Source: Owenia fusiformis
Taxonomy: Eukaryota; Annelida; Polychaeta; Sabellida; Oweniidae
Assembly (NCBI GenBank): GCA_903813345.2
Contig: CAIIXF020000009.1
Location: 9,482,030-9,546,029 of the forward strand
Direction of reading: 5' to 3'
DNA: 64,000 nucleotides
Made by a program: the position numbers and the translations under genes. The notes under the pieces were generated by a model, which was given only the letters and a program-made list of their open reading frames with translations, was not told the DNA's origin and made no database searches. Shown piece by piece: positions 58,001 through 64,000 of this stretch. How positions within the stretch are numbered: the stretch's first letter is position 1; every line of letters begins with the position of its first letter.

Positions 58001-61000
58001 AAGTGTTTGCTGACAGTTAACCATCAATATAGAGGGCACCACTTTATTGGCAATCAACACTGGATAAAATCCTGGTAACAAAATGAAATCTAATATAGAC
58101 ATCAAAGATTAAACAAGGCATTAACATGGAAAATATCACCAACTGCCATTTGTTACAAATGCCAAAGACCAAACTTCACACATCAACCAGTGAACACCAT
58201 CAACAAAAAGATGGAGTTTAAAACAATATGTCACCACCTCTACCGTCAGCGGTAAAATGTAAATGAAGTACATTTAATTGTATTATAAATACATGTACCA
58301 GGTATATGATGCTTGTACCATGGGAAGTTTTTTCATAAAATTTTTCAATTGTTTCAATTTTCTCATAAAATGGGATTATTAAGTGGGAGTATGTGTAAAT
58401 GAAAATGTTAACAATTTTGAGGTTTAAGTTAATTTTAGTAAAAATAATTATATACCAAATGTGGGTGATCCAAATTTATCCTATATTTCTCAACATTAGT
58501 CACAAACCCAAAGAGTTCAATTTAATAATAGTATAGCAATTTAAAACCTTTATTTGATTCTTGTTTTGAAGTAACAGAGTGCAACTTTACATTTTTTATA
58601 ATGTTTACCAAGGAAATATCAGCAAACATTTCCTCTTTATGTGTGCAATCTGCGATAAGATCTCTTTGATGTAGATTTGATACTTTCCCACCCATATACC
58701 CTGGGAGTTTGTCATCAATTGATACAATATGCGTGAACCGAAATCATCTCAAAATACATTTGTTACCCACGATGCACTTGTTGACGAGTCTATAAATATG
58801 AATAGATATGTTATTTGTGGAAAACCACAACTAAAAATAAGTGTGACTCTACAACACACAAACAACAAAACAAGGCCGATTTGTCGAATTGTGTTTAATT
58901 TGAGATGACATGTTGAAAAGTAGGGATTAACTCTGGGTCTATAATTAATAAGCTGAAATTGTGGTGAGAAATAGTCTAAAAAAATATTATTTTGGGGTAA
59001 GCCCTAAGGGGTAGTCCGTGGTGGCCTGTGGTTAGATTTTTGGAATGTGTATGGGATTCTATAAAAACAAGGTGGTCGCATTTGTTTTTATAAAATATTT
59101 TGGATTTCTAAAAAAATGGATACTTCAAGTTGTTTGTATAGAATAAAGTCAATTAAGGAGAAATAAGAGACTTCTTTAGATTTGATTTGATTTGATTTGA
59201 TAGCTTCTTTTCTCCAATTTCTCCAAGTTAAATAGGTTTATGTTTTAAAATGCAAAGGAGCTGAATAAAGTACATAAACACATCTTTGACACTATACAAA
59301 AATACTTAAAACCAAGTGACCACTGGTTAAATGGAGGCTTACCCATAATTTCTGCTGATTGAGTGAACTGGCCAAGGACATTGGTTGCCGTGCACCCGTA
59401 GTCTCCAGCATCACTCTCCTTTGCCTTCCTGATACGAAGCCTAGATCCCTTCCTGGAAAACGGTAAAACAAACATTTCAATCATATTTTGAAGATTGTTG
59501 TCTACAAGTGGTTTCCTAGGTGATTGAGGTTAGGTGAAGACCACATTAAACCATGGGGTTCAAAATGGGAAGAGAAACAAAAATATGGGAGGTAGCATGC
59601 AATGTTTTTTATTTCTTGAGACAATGACATGGCCTTACAAAATTTTTGTCTTAGAATGGTTCCAAACATGTTTATTTTCCCTATAGTAAAAACAATGAAA
59701 AAAAGTTATTAATAAAAGAGTTGGTTGATTTGAATTGAGCTGATTTTTCTGAACATGGAGCTAAATAATGTTATAAAAAATTAACTGGACATCTCAGAAA
59801 AAGAACGATAACCATGGAGTAAACTGAGATGATGACCAATCAGATGATTCAATTATGCCAAGGACCAAACTAATAACTCCTAATAACCAGCGATGATAAT
59901 AAAGCATAAATTACACCAACTCAAAATGGCCGTTTGCTCATGCCTATTTAACTCATTTCCCTCTAAAATTTGAATGAGGTGTTCGATTTTCTGGAATTTC
60001 TATACAATTTAGAGTATTGGTTACATGCCTGTACATTTTATTCCCTGCTAATTTCACTCTTTTTCACTCTATTTTGCATCTTAAGACATGACCATAATAC
60101 GTTTTTTTGTTTGTTGAATACTAACAATGAATTAATAAGACTGGCCAACATCTAAGCACACAAGAGGAAATTAACATTGAGAATCCCATGAAAAAGCACA
60201 ATGTGGTCTTGCCTTGAAACGCATAAAAAGAGTGAAATGAGAGGAATTTGTGAGAAAAAGAATTAGCAAGAAGAAGTCAACACTTTGGAATATACAAAAA
60301 TGCCAAAAAATCAGTTACTTTATTCAAATTATAGAGAGAATACAGTGAAACAAACAAGACCAGACGGACATTTTGCATAAGATATTCTAATGTAAATACC
60401 ATTAATTAAATAAAAGAACAATTAGGACGGAAGATCATCTTCCCATCTTTTGTGGTTGGTGTTTTATGTTTAATTACATCTTCACGATTCATTTCTAAGA
60501 TCATAAAAGTTGTGACGTCTTTTCTAGTTTAGCTATTTTGGCACAATTTCTTTCTTCGAGGGCCTTTCCAATCATCCAACTCCTTAATATTCATATAACA
60601 ATCATATAATAAATTAATATTTATATTACACAAAAGGGGGTCATAAATCAATGTACATTTACTATACGTCGTTTGCTATCAGATGCTAATGAAAAATACT
60701 ACAGAAAAATTCTCAAATGAAATGAAACCATTGGAATGAGAGAGTGTCGTGAATGCTAATTTTGTTTTTCTTTCTCCCATCGGGCAAGTCTATACGGCAG
60801 AGCAATGCTGGATGGCTGTCATATTTTTTAATGAAAAATACAAGTGAATGGATAAAGTAAGGAATGAAGTAGAGAAGCACGATGTAACATTCTAAATTAT
60901 TTAGAATTATACCAAAAATCTGTCAGTTTAAAATTTAAGAGAAAGCGGGCAAAAGAAGCACTGCAAGAATCTCATATAAGCTAAGGAAATAGCGATCATC

Positions 61001-63282
61001 TATTCTTTGTCAGAATCTAAGAACTATTTTGACTTTTCTTGCATACATTTTCTACAAAGGAATTATGTACGAAAAGTGACAAAAAATAAGCACAATTTGG
61101 AACGGTACTTTTACAATACATGTATTAATGTATTTTGCTATCATTTCCAGGAATGACGTCTGATTTACATTACTGAAAAATGAAGGTTGATGAATAAAAT
61201 ACTATGCTACTAAGCATCCAGAAATAGTCCCATTATCACAGAAGGAGAAGCCAACGATATAATAAATGCTTGATACTGTAGTATGTACCATATACTTTTT
61301 ATGTAATAAAATTTGCTTCAGGTATCAAAAGATATCGTAGCTCAATAAATCCAGTTTTGATTACCTTTGATTGGAGCTAATTAGAAAGTGACAGATTAGG
61401 GTCCAGAGGATTAGTTTTAATGAATAGCTGTTCTTTGCTAATTTATAGCCTCTCTTTCAATATTATAGCTTCTTTCTGGTTATTTCATGTTATTTATTGT
61501 TTTTGACTCTCTGATTTTACGGATCAACATTCACATTATTATGTTGAAATAAATATGGTACATTTTTGGAATTTCATAAAATGTATGAACAAATGTTTCT
61601 TCACAAAAAATGTTGTTAAAATCTGAAAGAAAAAACTGGAAATTTTTGATCACAAGTGAAACCAAAAATATTCAGCAAGTCATCTGAATTCACAGATATA
61701 TAAAATATGAAAATCCAGAGAATATTAGAGATAATGAAGATATGAAAATATATAGTCAAATGTACCTAAAAAGATGACAAAAGAACCTAATATTCTACTT
61801 ATAGCTTTCAAATAGTACCCTGGGTAACTGAAATAGTACCCCTGGGTAACTGGAATAGTACCCTTGGGTTCCTCTATTAGCTACAAAAGCCTACAATTGG
61901 CACTAATCATAATCCATTTTGAACAAAGGTCTCATGTTTATGTGTAATATTCTCTCAGAATGATAACAAGCTATCACAGAAAATCATAGTCTTATATAAG
62001 AGTCACCGTGGAAACAGAAAAAAGCGAGGAATAGACTGAAATATTAGTCCTGATTCGCAGGTATTTAGTATGAAAGAAAATTTGTTAAAATTTAAGAGAA
62101 ATTACCAAAGAACAGAGAAAAATTGAACAGGATTCTCAGAATCCAGACTTTTACAATAAATGTCAGTTTTGATCCTCTAAAAGATTACAATTTTGTAAGA
62201 TTATTCAAATATTTATATTCTGTGCATTAAGAGTTAGTAAATTGTTCATCTGAGGACTATAAAACAACAAGATATAAATAACAATGAGATTGTGCCACAG
62301 TTATTTTCTCATATATCTTATTCAATAATAAAAAAAACATGAAGATAATTTGAACTTATTTCTATGAAATCATCTCAAGGTACAATCATCAAAAATATAA
62401 AAATATAAAAACAACATCTTACATGTTGTCGAGTTATATCAAAAGTACATATACATTTATAGTATTTATCATTTCGTAAGGTTAGAAAGAGATAACAAAA
62501 TATTCATTGATAATGGCTTTTAGAACTGATTTCCACAGGGATTACTTATATTCACCCTAAAATATCATGGTAAACACATTTTAAAATGAGAAATTATGTC
62601 ATATAAAGTGCAATAAGCAAGGAAAAAATAAACTTATCGTTGATGTTTTATAATATAGAAATGCAATTTAACAGACATTTATTCATTTAAGGAAATGAAC
62701 AACAAAAAGCATGAGCTGATGTCCATTTTTATAAAGGAACACGGGTGACCCAAGAGATTCCCCACGAATTATAGATCAAACATTATTTGCCCATTTATGG
62801 TACCCGATGAGAATTCAAGTTTTATCAATTTACATGCAAAATCTACTGTATGGACTATCAAATCATATATTATCTGTATCATTTATAATTTAATGTTAAA
62901 CTCAAAATTCATATTTTTAGATGTAAATTAAAATGACAGACAATTATCAATTAATAATTTCAAATCAAACAATCAATCATTCAATTAATCAATCAACTTA
63001 CTTGTTTGTTTTGATGGACACTCCTTTCTTTTTCTTGATAGTAACGCCATCTTTAGTCCAGATTACTGTAGGGGGAGGGTTTCCTCTTATCTTGCACTTT
63101 AATTGTAAACGCTTACCAGCTTCAAATGTTGCCGGTTTAAGTTGCGTCACTTTTGGCGGGCTGGCTGTAAAATACAAACATTTTCCATGAGAGACTCCCT
63201 GATCAGCGTAAATATATGAAATACATCCTAATATGGCAATCAATGCTAAAAGCCTCCAGGTCCTTGAGCCGATATCAAGCAT
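36240..63282 (-). CDS. NRG: Neuregulin-type EGF ligand precursor, whole gene model
   Basis: The - strand join is 63282-63002, 59452-59343, 55066-55028, 52663-52634, 51089-50966, then 50173-50094 or 47815-47745, then 40868-40766, 40491-40332 and 37046-36240. All borders are GT-AG and all phases fit. The product is 577 (or 574) residues: signal peptide 1-26, Ig domain about 45-130, spacer 131-165, EGF domain 169-205, transmembrane helix about 231-253 and a 322-residue tail. This order (Ig, short spacer, one EGF, membrane helix, long tail) and the sequence RVITISAII…LCVLAYF match neuregulins, the ligands of ErbB receptors; insect vein is related but has no membrane helix. The expected role is shed growth-factor signalling. 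Repeats fill the introns. Confidence 0.88.
37931..38098 (+). repeat. ~165-bp interspersed family, copy in neuregulin intron
   Basis: GTCTACTCATGCTTACTT, TTGCATTTCTATACAATTTA and CATTTCAAAACATAACCC in order. Confidence 0.65.
38962..40123. mobile_element. Candidate 1.16-kb element, 14-bp inverted ends, 5-bp duplication
   Basis: CACACTACCCTACC (38962-38975) is the exact reverse complement of GGTAGGGTAGTGTG (40110-40123), and TTTAT flanks both ends (38957-38961, 40124-40128). No coding capacity is seen. The inverted ends do not extend further and the flank is AT-rich, so chance cannot be fully excluded. Confidence 0.5.
40332..40491 (-). CDS. NRG: Neuregulin exon 8: start of cytoplasmic tail
   Basis: The acceptor ctccataag|GC has a poor pyrimidine tract; the donor is AATT|gtaagt. 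It encodes RRRKKQYYQRKQVEAATKKR then ENENNFTNASYRPIVPQVND and VIVRSQPKPVTLSI. The very basic start is a stop-transfer signal, and NRG1 has KTKKQRKKL at the same place. It leaves in phase 0. Confidence 0.88.
40766..40868 (-). CDS. NRG: Neuregulin exon 7: transmembrane helix
   Basis: Acceptor tgtgtttcag|GG and donor CTCG|gtgagt. It encodes KEAAEKDRVITISAIIVGAV then VIIGLCVLAYFLAR, one hydrophobic helix of about 23 residues bounded by charged residues. The extracellular side (KEAAEKDR) is where metalloprotease shedding occurs in vertebrate neuregulins. The similarity to the NRG1 segment (R-V-L-T-I-T-G-I…VVAY) is direct. Confidence 0.92.
42121..42243 (-). repeat. ~165-bp interspersed family, partial copy
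   Basis: AAAATGGAGTGGAAAAGAGT, then GTGTAAAGGTAAAAAGCTGA; truncated at the CCGTCTGC end. Confidence 0.5.
42706..42868 (+). repeat. ~165-bp interspersed family, well-kept copy
   Basis: One of the best copies: CCGTCTGCTCATGTTCATTT at the start, CTATACAATTTAGAGTGTTA inside and TTTTAAAACATGACC at the end. Confidence 0.75.
42991..43455 (+). mobile_element. piggyBac-type transposon, 5' end only
   Basis: TTAA (42987-42990) is followed by CCTTTAGCGTGCTGCCGGCG, a piggyBac-like terminus, with a second GCCGGCGGAC block inside. At 43251 a short frame MVDKYDHNENVEEIDYDFEL begins, and another frame further on reads NSDLDSDQTKRRSGGFRRSI, resembling the acidic N-terminus of such transposases. It is frameshifted and truncated at about 43455; the DDD catalytic domain and 3' end are absent. 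Confidence 0.6.
43719..44712. repeat. 162-bp satellite-like array, six units
   Basis: The motif GACGGAAAATCCAAAATGGC recurs at 43881, 44043, 44205, 44367, 44529 and 44691, spaced exactly 162 bp each time; a degenerate first unit starts near 43719. The units share ATTTACCCAGAATGCCAAAA, CATCCCTGAAAATTTGAAAT and GGTTCACCTG(G/A)AAA. There are no indels between the five complete units, only substitutions. Confidence 0.92.
44713..45275. repeat. Flank of the 162-bp array with (CGGA/CAGA)n and GTGGGGACATAAAAA end
   Basis: Degenerate array-like pieces (AAAATGGC(T/C)GAC, ATCCCTGAAAATTTGAAGGT) lead to GGACGGACAGACGGACGG simple repeats (45187-45227) and then CGACAATATGGCCCCACACT with ATGTGGTGGGGACATAAAAA. 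This tail looks like the end of a larger dispersed element that owns the array. Confidence 0.6.
46160..46450. repeat. Degenerate ~75-bp tandem repeats
   Basis: CATACAGTACATCTCAAAAT, CATACAGTCCAACTCAAAAT, CTACAGTGTAATTCAAAAAG and TTACAGTACAATCCATAGTA start four successive diverged units. Confidence 0.5.
47745..47815 (-). CDS. NRG: Neuregulin alternative exon 6b: EGF Cys5-Cys6, acidic/aromatic stalk
   Basis: Acceptor ttaaccctcag|GT and donor AAGA|gtatgt. It encodes MCPQEYTGKRC then EYQDPFVYMQEVK. It has the same phases as 6a and lies 2.3 kb downstream of it in the transcript. The stalk differs fully from 6a. Joining it to the membrane exon changes the junction codon from Gly (6a) to Arg (6b). 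Reading through would end after about 30 more residues. Confidence 0.9.
47816..47960 (-). repeat. TTTAACCCTTTG repeats forming the 3' splice region of exon 6b
   Basis: On the - strand GTTAAACCCTTTG, GTTTAACCCTTTG, GTTTAACCCTTTA and GTTAACCCTCAG occur in a row at about 20-70-base spacing. The last one is the splice acceptor itself. Each copy holds a TTTAAC-type branch-point-like motif next to pyrimidines. Confidence 0.6.
50094..50173 (-). CDS. NRG: Neuregulin alternative exon 6a: EGF Cys5-Cys6, proline-rich stalk
   Basis: Acceptor tctttcag|GT and donor CCAG|gtatag (a weaker donor). It encodes MCPLNYTGKRC, completing the EGF domain, then DVFSPPIPSIGPIMPP as the juxtamembrane stalk. It enters in phase 2 and leaves in phase 1, exactly like exon 6b; including both would break the frame. 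Reading through the donor would add about 40 residues before a stop, giving a form without a membrane helix. Confidence 0.9.
50455..50483 (-). other. G-rich tract on the neuregulin transcript strand
   Basis: The + strand CCTCCCCCTGC12TC6GC-type run gives several G runs on the - strand, in the intron between EGF exon 5 and alternative exon 6a. It could fold as a G-quadruplex. Confidence 0.5.
50966..51089 (-). CDS. NRG: Neuregulin exon 5: stalk and first part of EGF domain
   Basis: Acceptor tatgttccag|CC and donor TGCAT|gtgagt. It encodes AATVSPTTSSRHYEE and then the first four EGF cysteines in ECEGEMRNYCLNNGTCGYLP and KLKREFC. The Cys spacing (7, 5, 10) is that of neuregulin EGF domains. The exon stops just after Cys4, in the codon between Cys4 and Cys5, the same place as the NRG1 intron that precedes the alpha/beta exons. 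Confidence 0.92.
51090..52633. other. Neuregulin intron 4
   Basis: It contains the TTAA-flanked element 51376-51945. Nothing else recognisable. Confidence 0.6.
51376..51945. mobile_element. TTAA-flanked MITE with internal tRNA-like segment
   Basis: AGAGGCAGTGTCTC at the left and the reverse complement of AGAGGCAATGTCTC at the right form the inverted ends. TTAA flanks both sides (51372-51375, 51946-51949), as for piggyBac- or Kolobok-type insertions. The interior at 51611-51660 reads GGGTAGCACCTCAGACTACA … GTGGGTCCAGATCC, resembling tRNA A and B boxes. It is non-autonomous. Confidence 0.65.
52634..52663 (-). CDS. NRG: Neuregulin exon 4: 30-nt spacer micro-exon
   Basis: Acceptor tgtatacag|AA and donor AACTG|gtaaga. 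It encodes KPWNSGKLTT. It has length 30 and phase 1-1, so it is optional in principle. Its acceptor has a weak pyrimidine tract, which fits regulated inclusion. Confidence 0.65.
52664..55027. other. Neuregulin intron 3
   Basis: It contains a short (GTCAAATGTCAATT)n repeat (52751-52790) and one family repeat (53936-54096). Nothing else recognisable. Confidence 0.6.
53936..54096 (+). repeat. ~165-bp interspersed family, copy
   Basis: CCGTCTGCTTGTGTGTATTT and TTCTCTCTAAAATTTGAATA are followed by a diverged end. Confidence 0.65.
55028..55066 (-). CDS. NRG: Neuregulin exon 3: 39-nt spacer micro-exon
   Basis: Acceptor gtttttcag|TG and donor TACCA|gtaagta. It encodes VTPKPGTATKAPT, a Pro/Thr-rich stretch likely to be O-glycosylated. 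It has length 39 and phase 1-1, so it can be skipped without a frameshift. It is similar in place and nature to the spacer exons of NRG1. Confidence 0.75.
56546..56703 (+). repeat. ~165-bp interspersed family, copy
   Basis: TCTCTCTTAAATTTGAATGA, CACAATTTAAAGTATAAACT and CATTTTTAAACATGACC in order. Confidence 0.65.
56928..57015 (-). mobile_element. Fragment of the 211-bp MITE family
   Basis: AATGATCTCACCCTTGAAGCA followed by GGCTTGCACCCAG and TTGCACCCAGTTGA matches the reverse strand of the MITE at 9864-10074. It is truncated and lies inside a neuregulin intron. Confidence 0.4.
59343..59452 (-). CDS. NRG: Neuregulin exon 2: second half of Ig domain
   Basis: Acceptor ttttccag|GA and donor ATGG|gtaagc. 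It encodes KGSRLRIRKAKESDAGDYGC then TATNVLGQFTQSAEIM. D-x-G-x-Y-x-C (Asp108, Tyr112, Cys114) closes the C2-type Ig fold with Cys63 of exon 1. In vertebrate NRG1 the Ig domain is also split across two exons in this region (…K(P)G|KSELRI), which supports orthology. Confidence 0.9.
59930..60093 (+). repeat. ~165-bp interspersed family, well-kept copy
   Basis: CGTTTGCTCATGCCTATTTA, AATTTGAATGAGGTGTTCGA and GCATCTTAAGACATGACC in order. Confidence 0.7.
60204..60367 (-). repeat. ~165-bp interspersed family, copy
   Basis: Reverse-strand copy ending in GACCAGACGGAC. Only about 110 bp separate it from the + strand copy at 59930, so the two form a loose inverted pair. Confidence 0.65.
60832..60952 (-). 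repeat. ~165-bp interspersed family, diverged partial copy
   Basis: AAAGTAAGGAATGAAGTAG and TTTAAAATTTAAGAGAAAG keep family order but are poorly conserved. Confidence 0.45.
62576..62725 (-). repeat. ~165-bp interspersed family, diverged copy
   Basis: ACATTTTAAAATGAGAAATT, AATAAGCAAGGAAAAAATAA and AGCATGAGCTGATGTCC in family order. A weaker remnant is seen at about 62010-62108. Confidence 0.5.
63002..63282 (-). CDS. NRG: Neuregulin exon 1: signal peptide and first half of Ig domain
   Basis: MLDIGSRTWRLLALIAILGC begins a good signal peptide (basic n-region, hydrophobic core, likely cut after YIYA). The frame runs straight into SPPKVTQLKPATFEAGKRLQ, the first Ig Cys63 (LKCKIRGNPPP) and Trp75. 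The donor is ACAA|gtaagt at 63002/63001. An internal acceptor tattttacag lies at 63165, so a distant alternative first exon could join at 63164. The ATG has A at -3. No clear promoter is visible upstream; the stretch to 64000 shows nothing else recognisable. Confidence 0.75.
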
Positions 63283-64000
63283 TTTACAAAATAATGGTCG
63301 TTACATCAGAATTTGTAGTTTGCATGCAGCGAACACATTCCCTGGTCTCAGAACATCTAATTTACTTGATAACAAGCCAAATTGACTTCACAAAGCTTTG
63401 GGTGTTAATTAGGTCACATTTATATCATAAAATCTTGACACGTAAAAAATCAAACAAGGGTCCAACCTTATTAAAACAATACCTTGGGTTGTTTTGTAAT
63501 CTCAAAGATATTTTCTTTGACGATCAATCATTTATAATGATCTGTAGATAATTTTACCGAGACACAATGCCCCTGCCATCTTGTGATTGGTTAATGTAGT
63601 GTTATAATAGTGTGATGTATACATTTGGGGTGAGTCATGATTTCTGCGAGTTAAGTCATGATTTGGATACAAATTAACATGGGGTTATTCATGATTTTAC
63701 TTCAACCAATATATTTCACTGTATGGTATGTTACAGATTAATCAAAATTGAAAGCCAATACCCAACAATCAACCAAAATCAAGATTTTAAACATATAATT
63801 GTATTAATAAATATCTTCTACAAAACCGTGAACTTGCGCGTGGCGTTCAATAAGTTCAGCGACCAGATAAGAAGTCAATATTTTATGAGAAAACACACCT
63901 CAAGTCTGTTATAAGAGTTCAATATATTTGAATGTGTTAAATCACTTATCTAATATGCATTTACGTTTATTAACCAGCAGAAAATCTCAAAATAGACATT
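63283..64000. other. Region upstream of the neuregulin start codon
   Basis: This is presumably 5' UTR and promoter on the - strand. A TATTATAA-like stretch at about 63601-63608 is the only TATA-like sequence at a plausible distance, and it is weak. Nothing else is recognised. Confidence 0.3.

Larger units (their letters stand above)
55067..59342. other. Neuregulin intron 2
   Basis: It contains family repeats (a weak one at about 55301-55380; 56546-56703), a MITE fragment (56928-57015), a ~20-bp tandem ATGTTAAAACAAGTACC (57478-57560, four units) and a repeat at 58110-58240 shared with 41215-41335. The 124-codon + strand frame at 55482-55856 looks random. Confidence 0.55.
59453..63001. other. 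Neuregulin intron 1, within the Ig domain
   Basis: It contains family repeats (59930-60093, 60204-60367, 60832-60952, 62576-62725) and a ~22-bp tandem AATAGTACCC(C/T)TGGGTAACTG (61814-61868, three units). No exon was seen. Confidence 0.55.

Overview
This is AT-rich, intron-bearing, repeat-laden animal DNA. Spliced exons with GT-AG borders, animal-specific gene families (Storkhead-box, neuregulin, CYSTM, SLC35G) and the kinds of repeats present (Penelope-like, Harbinger-, mariner- and piggyBac-type remnants, a tRNA-derived SINE) point to an invertebrate, most likely a lophotrochozoan and probably a bivalve mollusc. The phylum is inferred from repeat style and gene structure; no database search was possible.

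Four genes can be supported. (1) Positions 12627-15963, + strand: the last three coding exons of a Storkhead-box (STOX/knockout-type) winged-helix gene; its 5' exon(s) are not recognised in the window. (2) Positions 20175-25372, - strand: a two-coding-exon CYSTM-family gene (proline/tyrosine-rich N-terminus, cysteine-rich C-terminal helix), split by a 4.8-kb intron full of nested mobile DNA. (3) Positions 29653-30789, + strand: an intronless ten-helix EamA/SLC35G-like transporter. (4) Positions 36240-63282, - strand: an apparently complete neuregulin-type EGF ligand gene with signal peptide, Ig domain in two exons, two tiny spacer exons, a first EGF half-exon, two alternative second EGF half-exons, a transmembrane exon and a long cytoplasmic tail. 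All splice phases fit. The two alternative EGF exons share the same phases and can only be used one at a time, as in the vertebrate alpha/beta forms. STOX and CYSTM converge, CYSTM and SLC35G diverge, and SLC35G and the neuregulin converge.

The rest is non-coding and rich in repeats. At least 24 copies of one ~165-bp interspersed family lie on both strands throughout. There are several foldback/MITE elements: 2593-2797, 3936-4086, 9864-10074, 16059-16275, 30912-32393 with TAA duplications, 38962-40123 and 51376-51945 with TTAA duplications. Other elements are a Penelope-like element whose GIY-YIG endonuclease is split by a 2.6-kb insertion (20515-23769), a tRNA-derived SINE (22706-23080), a mariner deletion derivative (27989-28402), a piggyBac-type 5' end (42991-43455) and a 162-bp satellite-like array (43719-44712). 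A perfect 70-bp palindrome with no spacer (23246-23315) and a pre-miRNA-sized hairpin (26916-26982) are the most unusual small structures.

The most notable biology is the neuregulin gene, with its conserved mutually exclusive EGF exons, micro-exons and repeat-built splice acceptor. Next come the degenerate exon duplication in STOX and the nested mobile DNA in the CYSTM intron.
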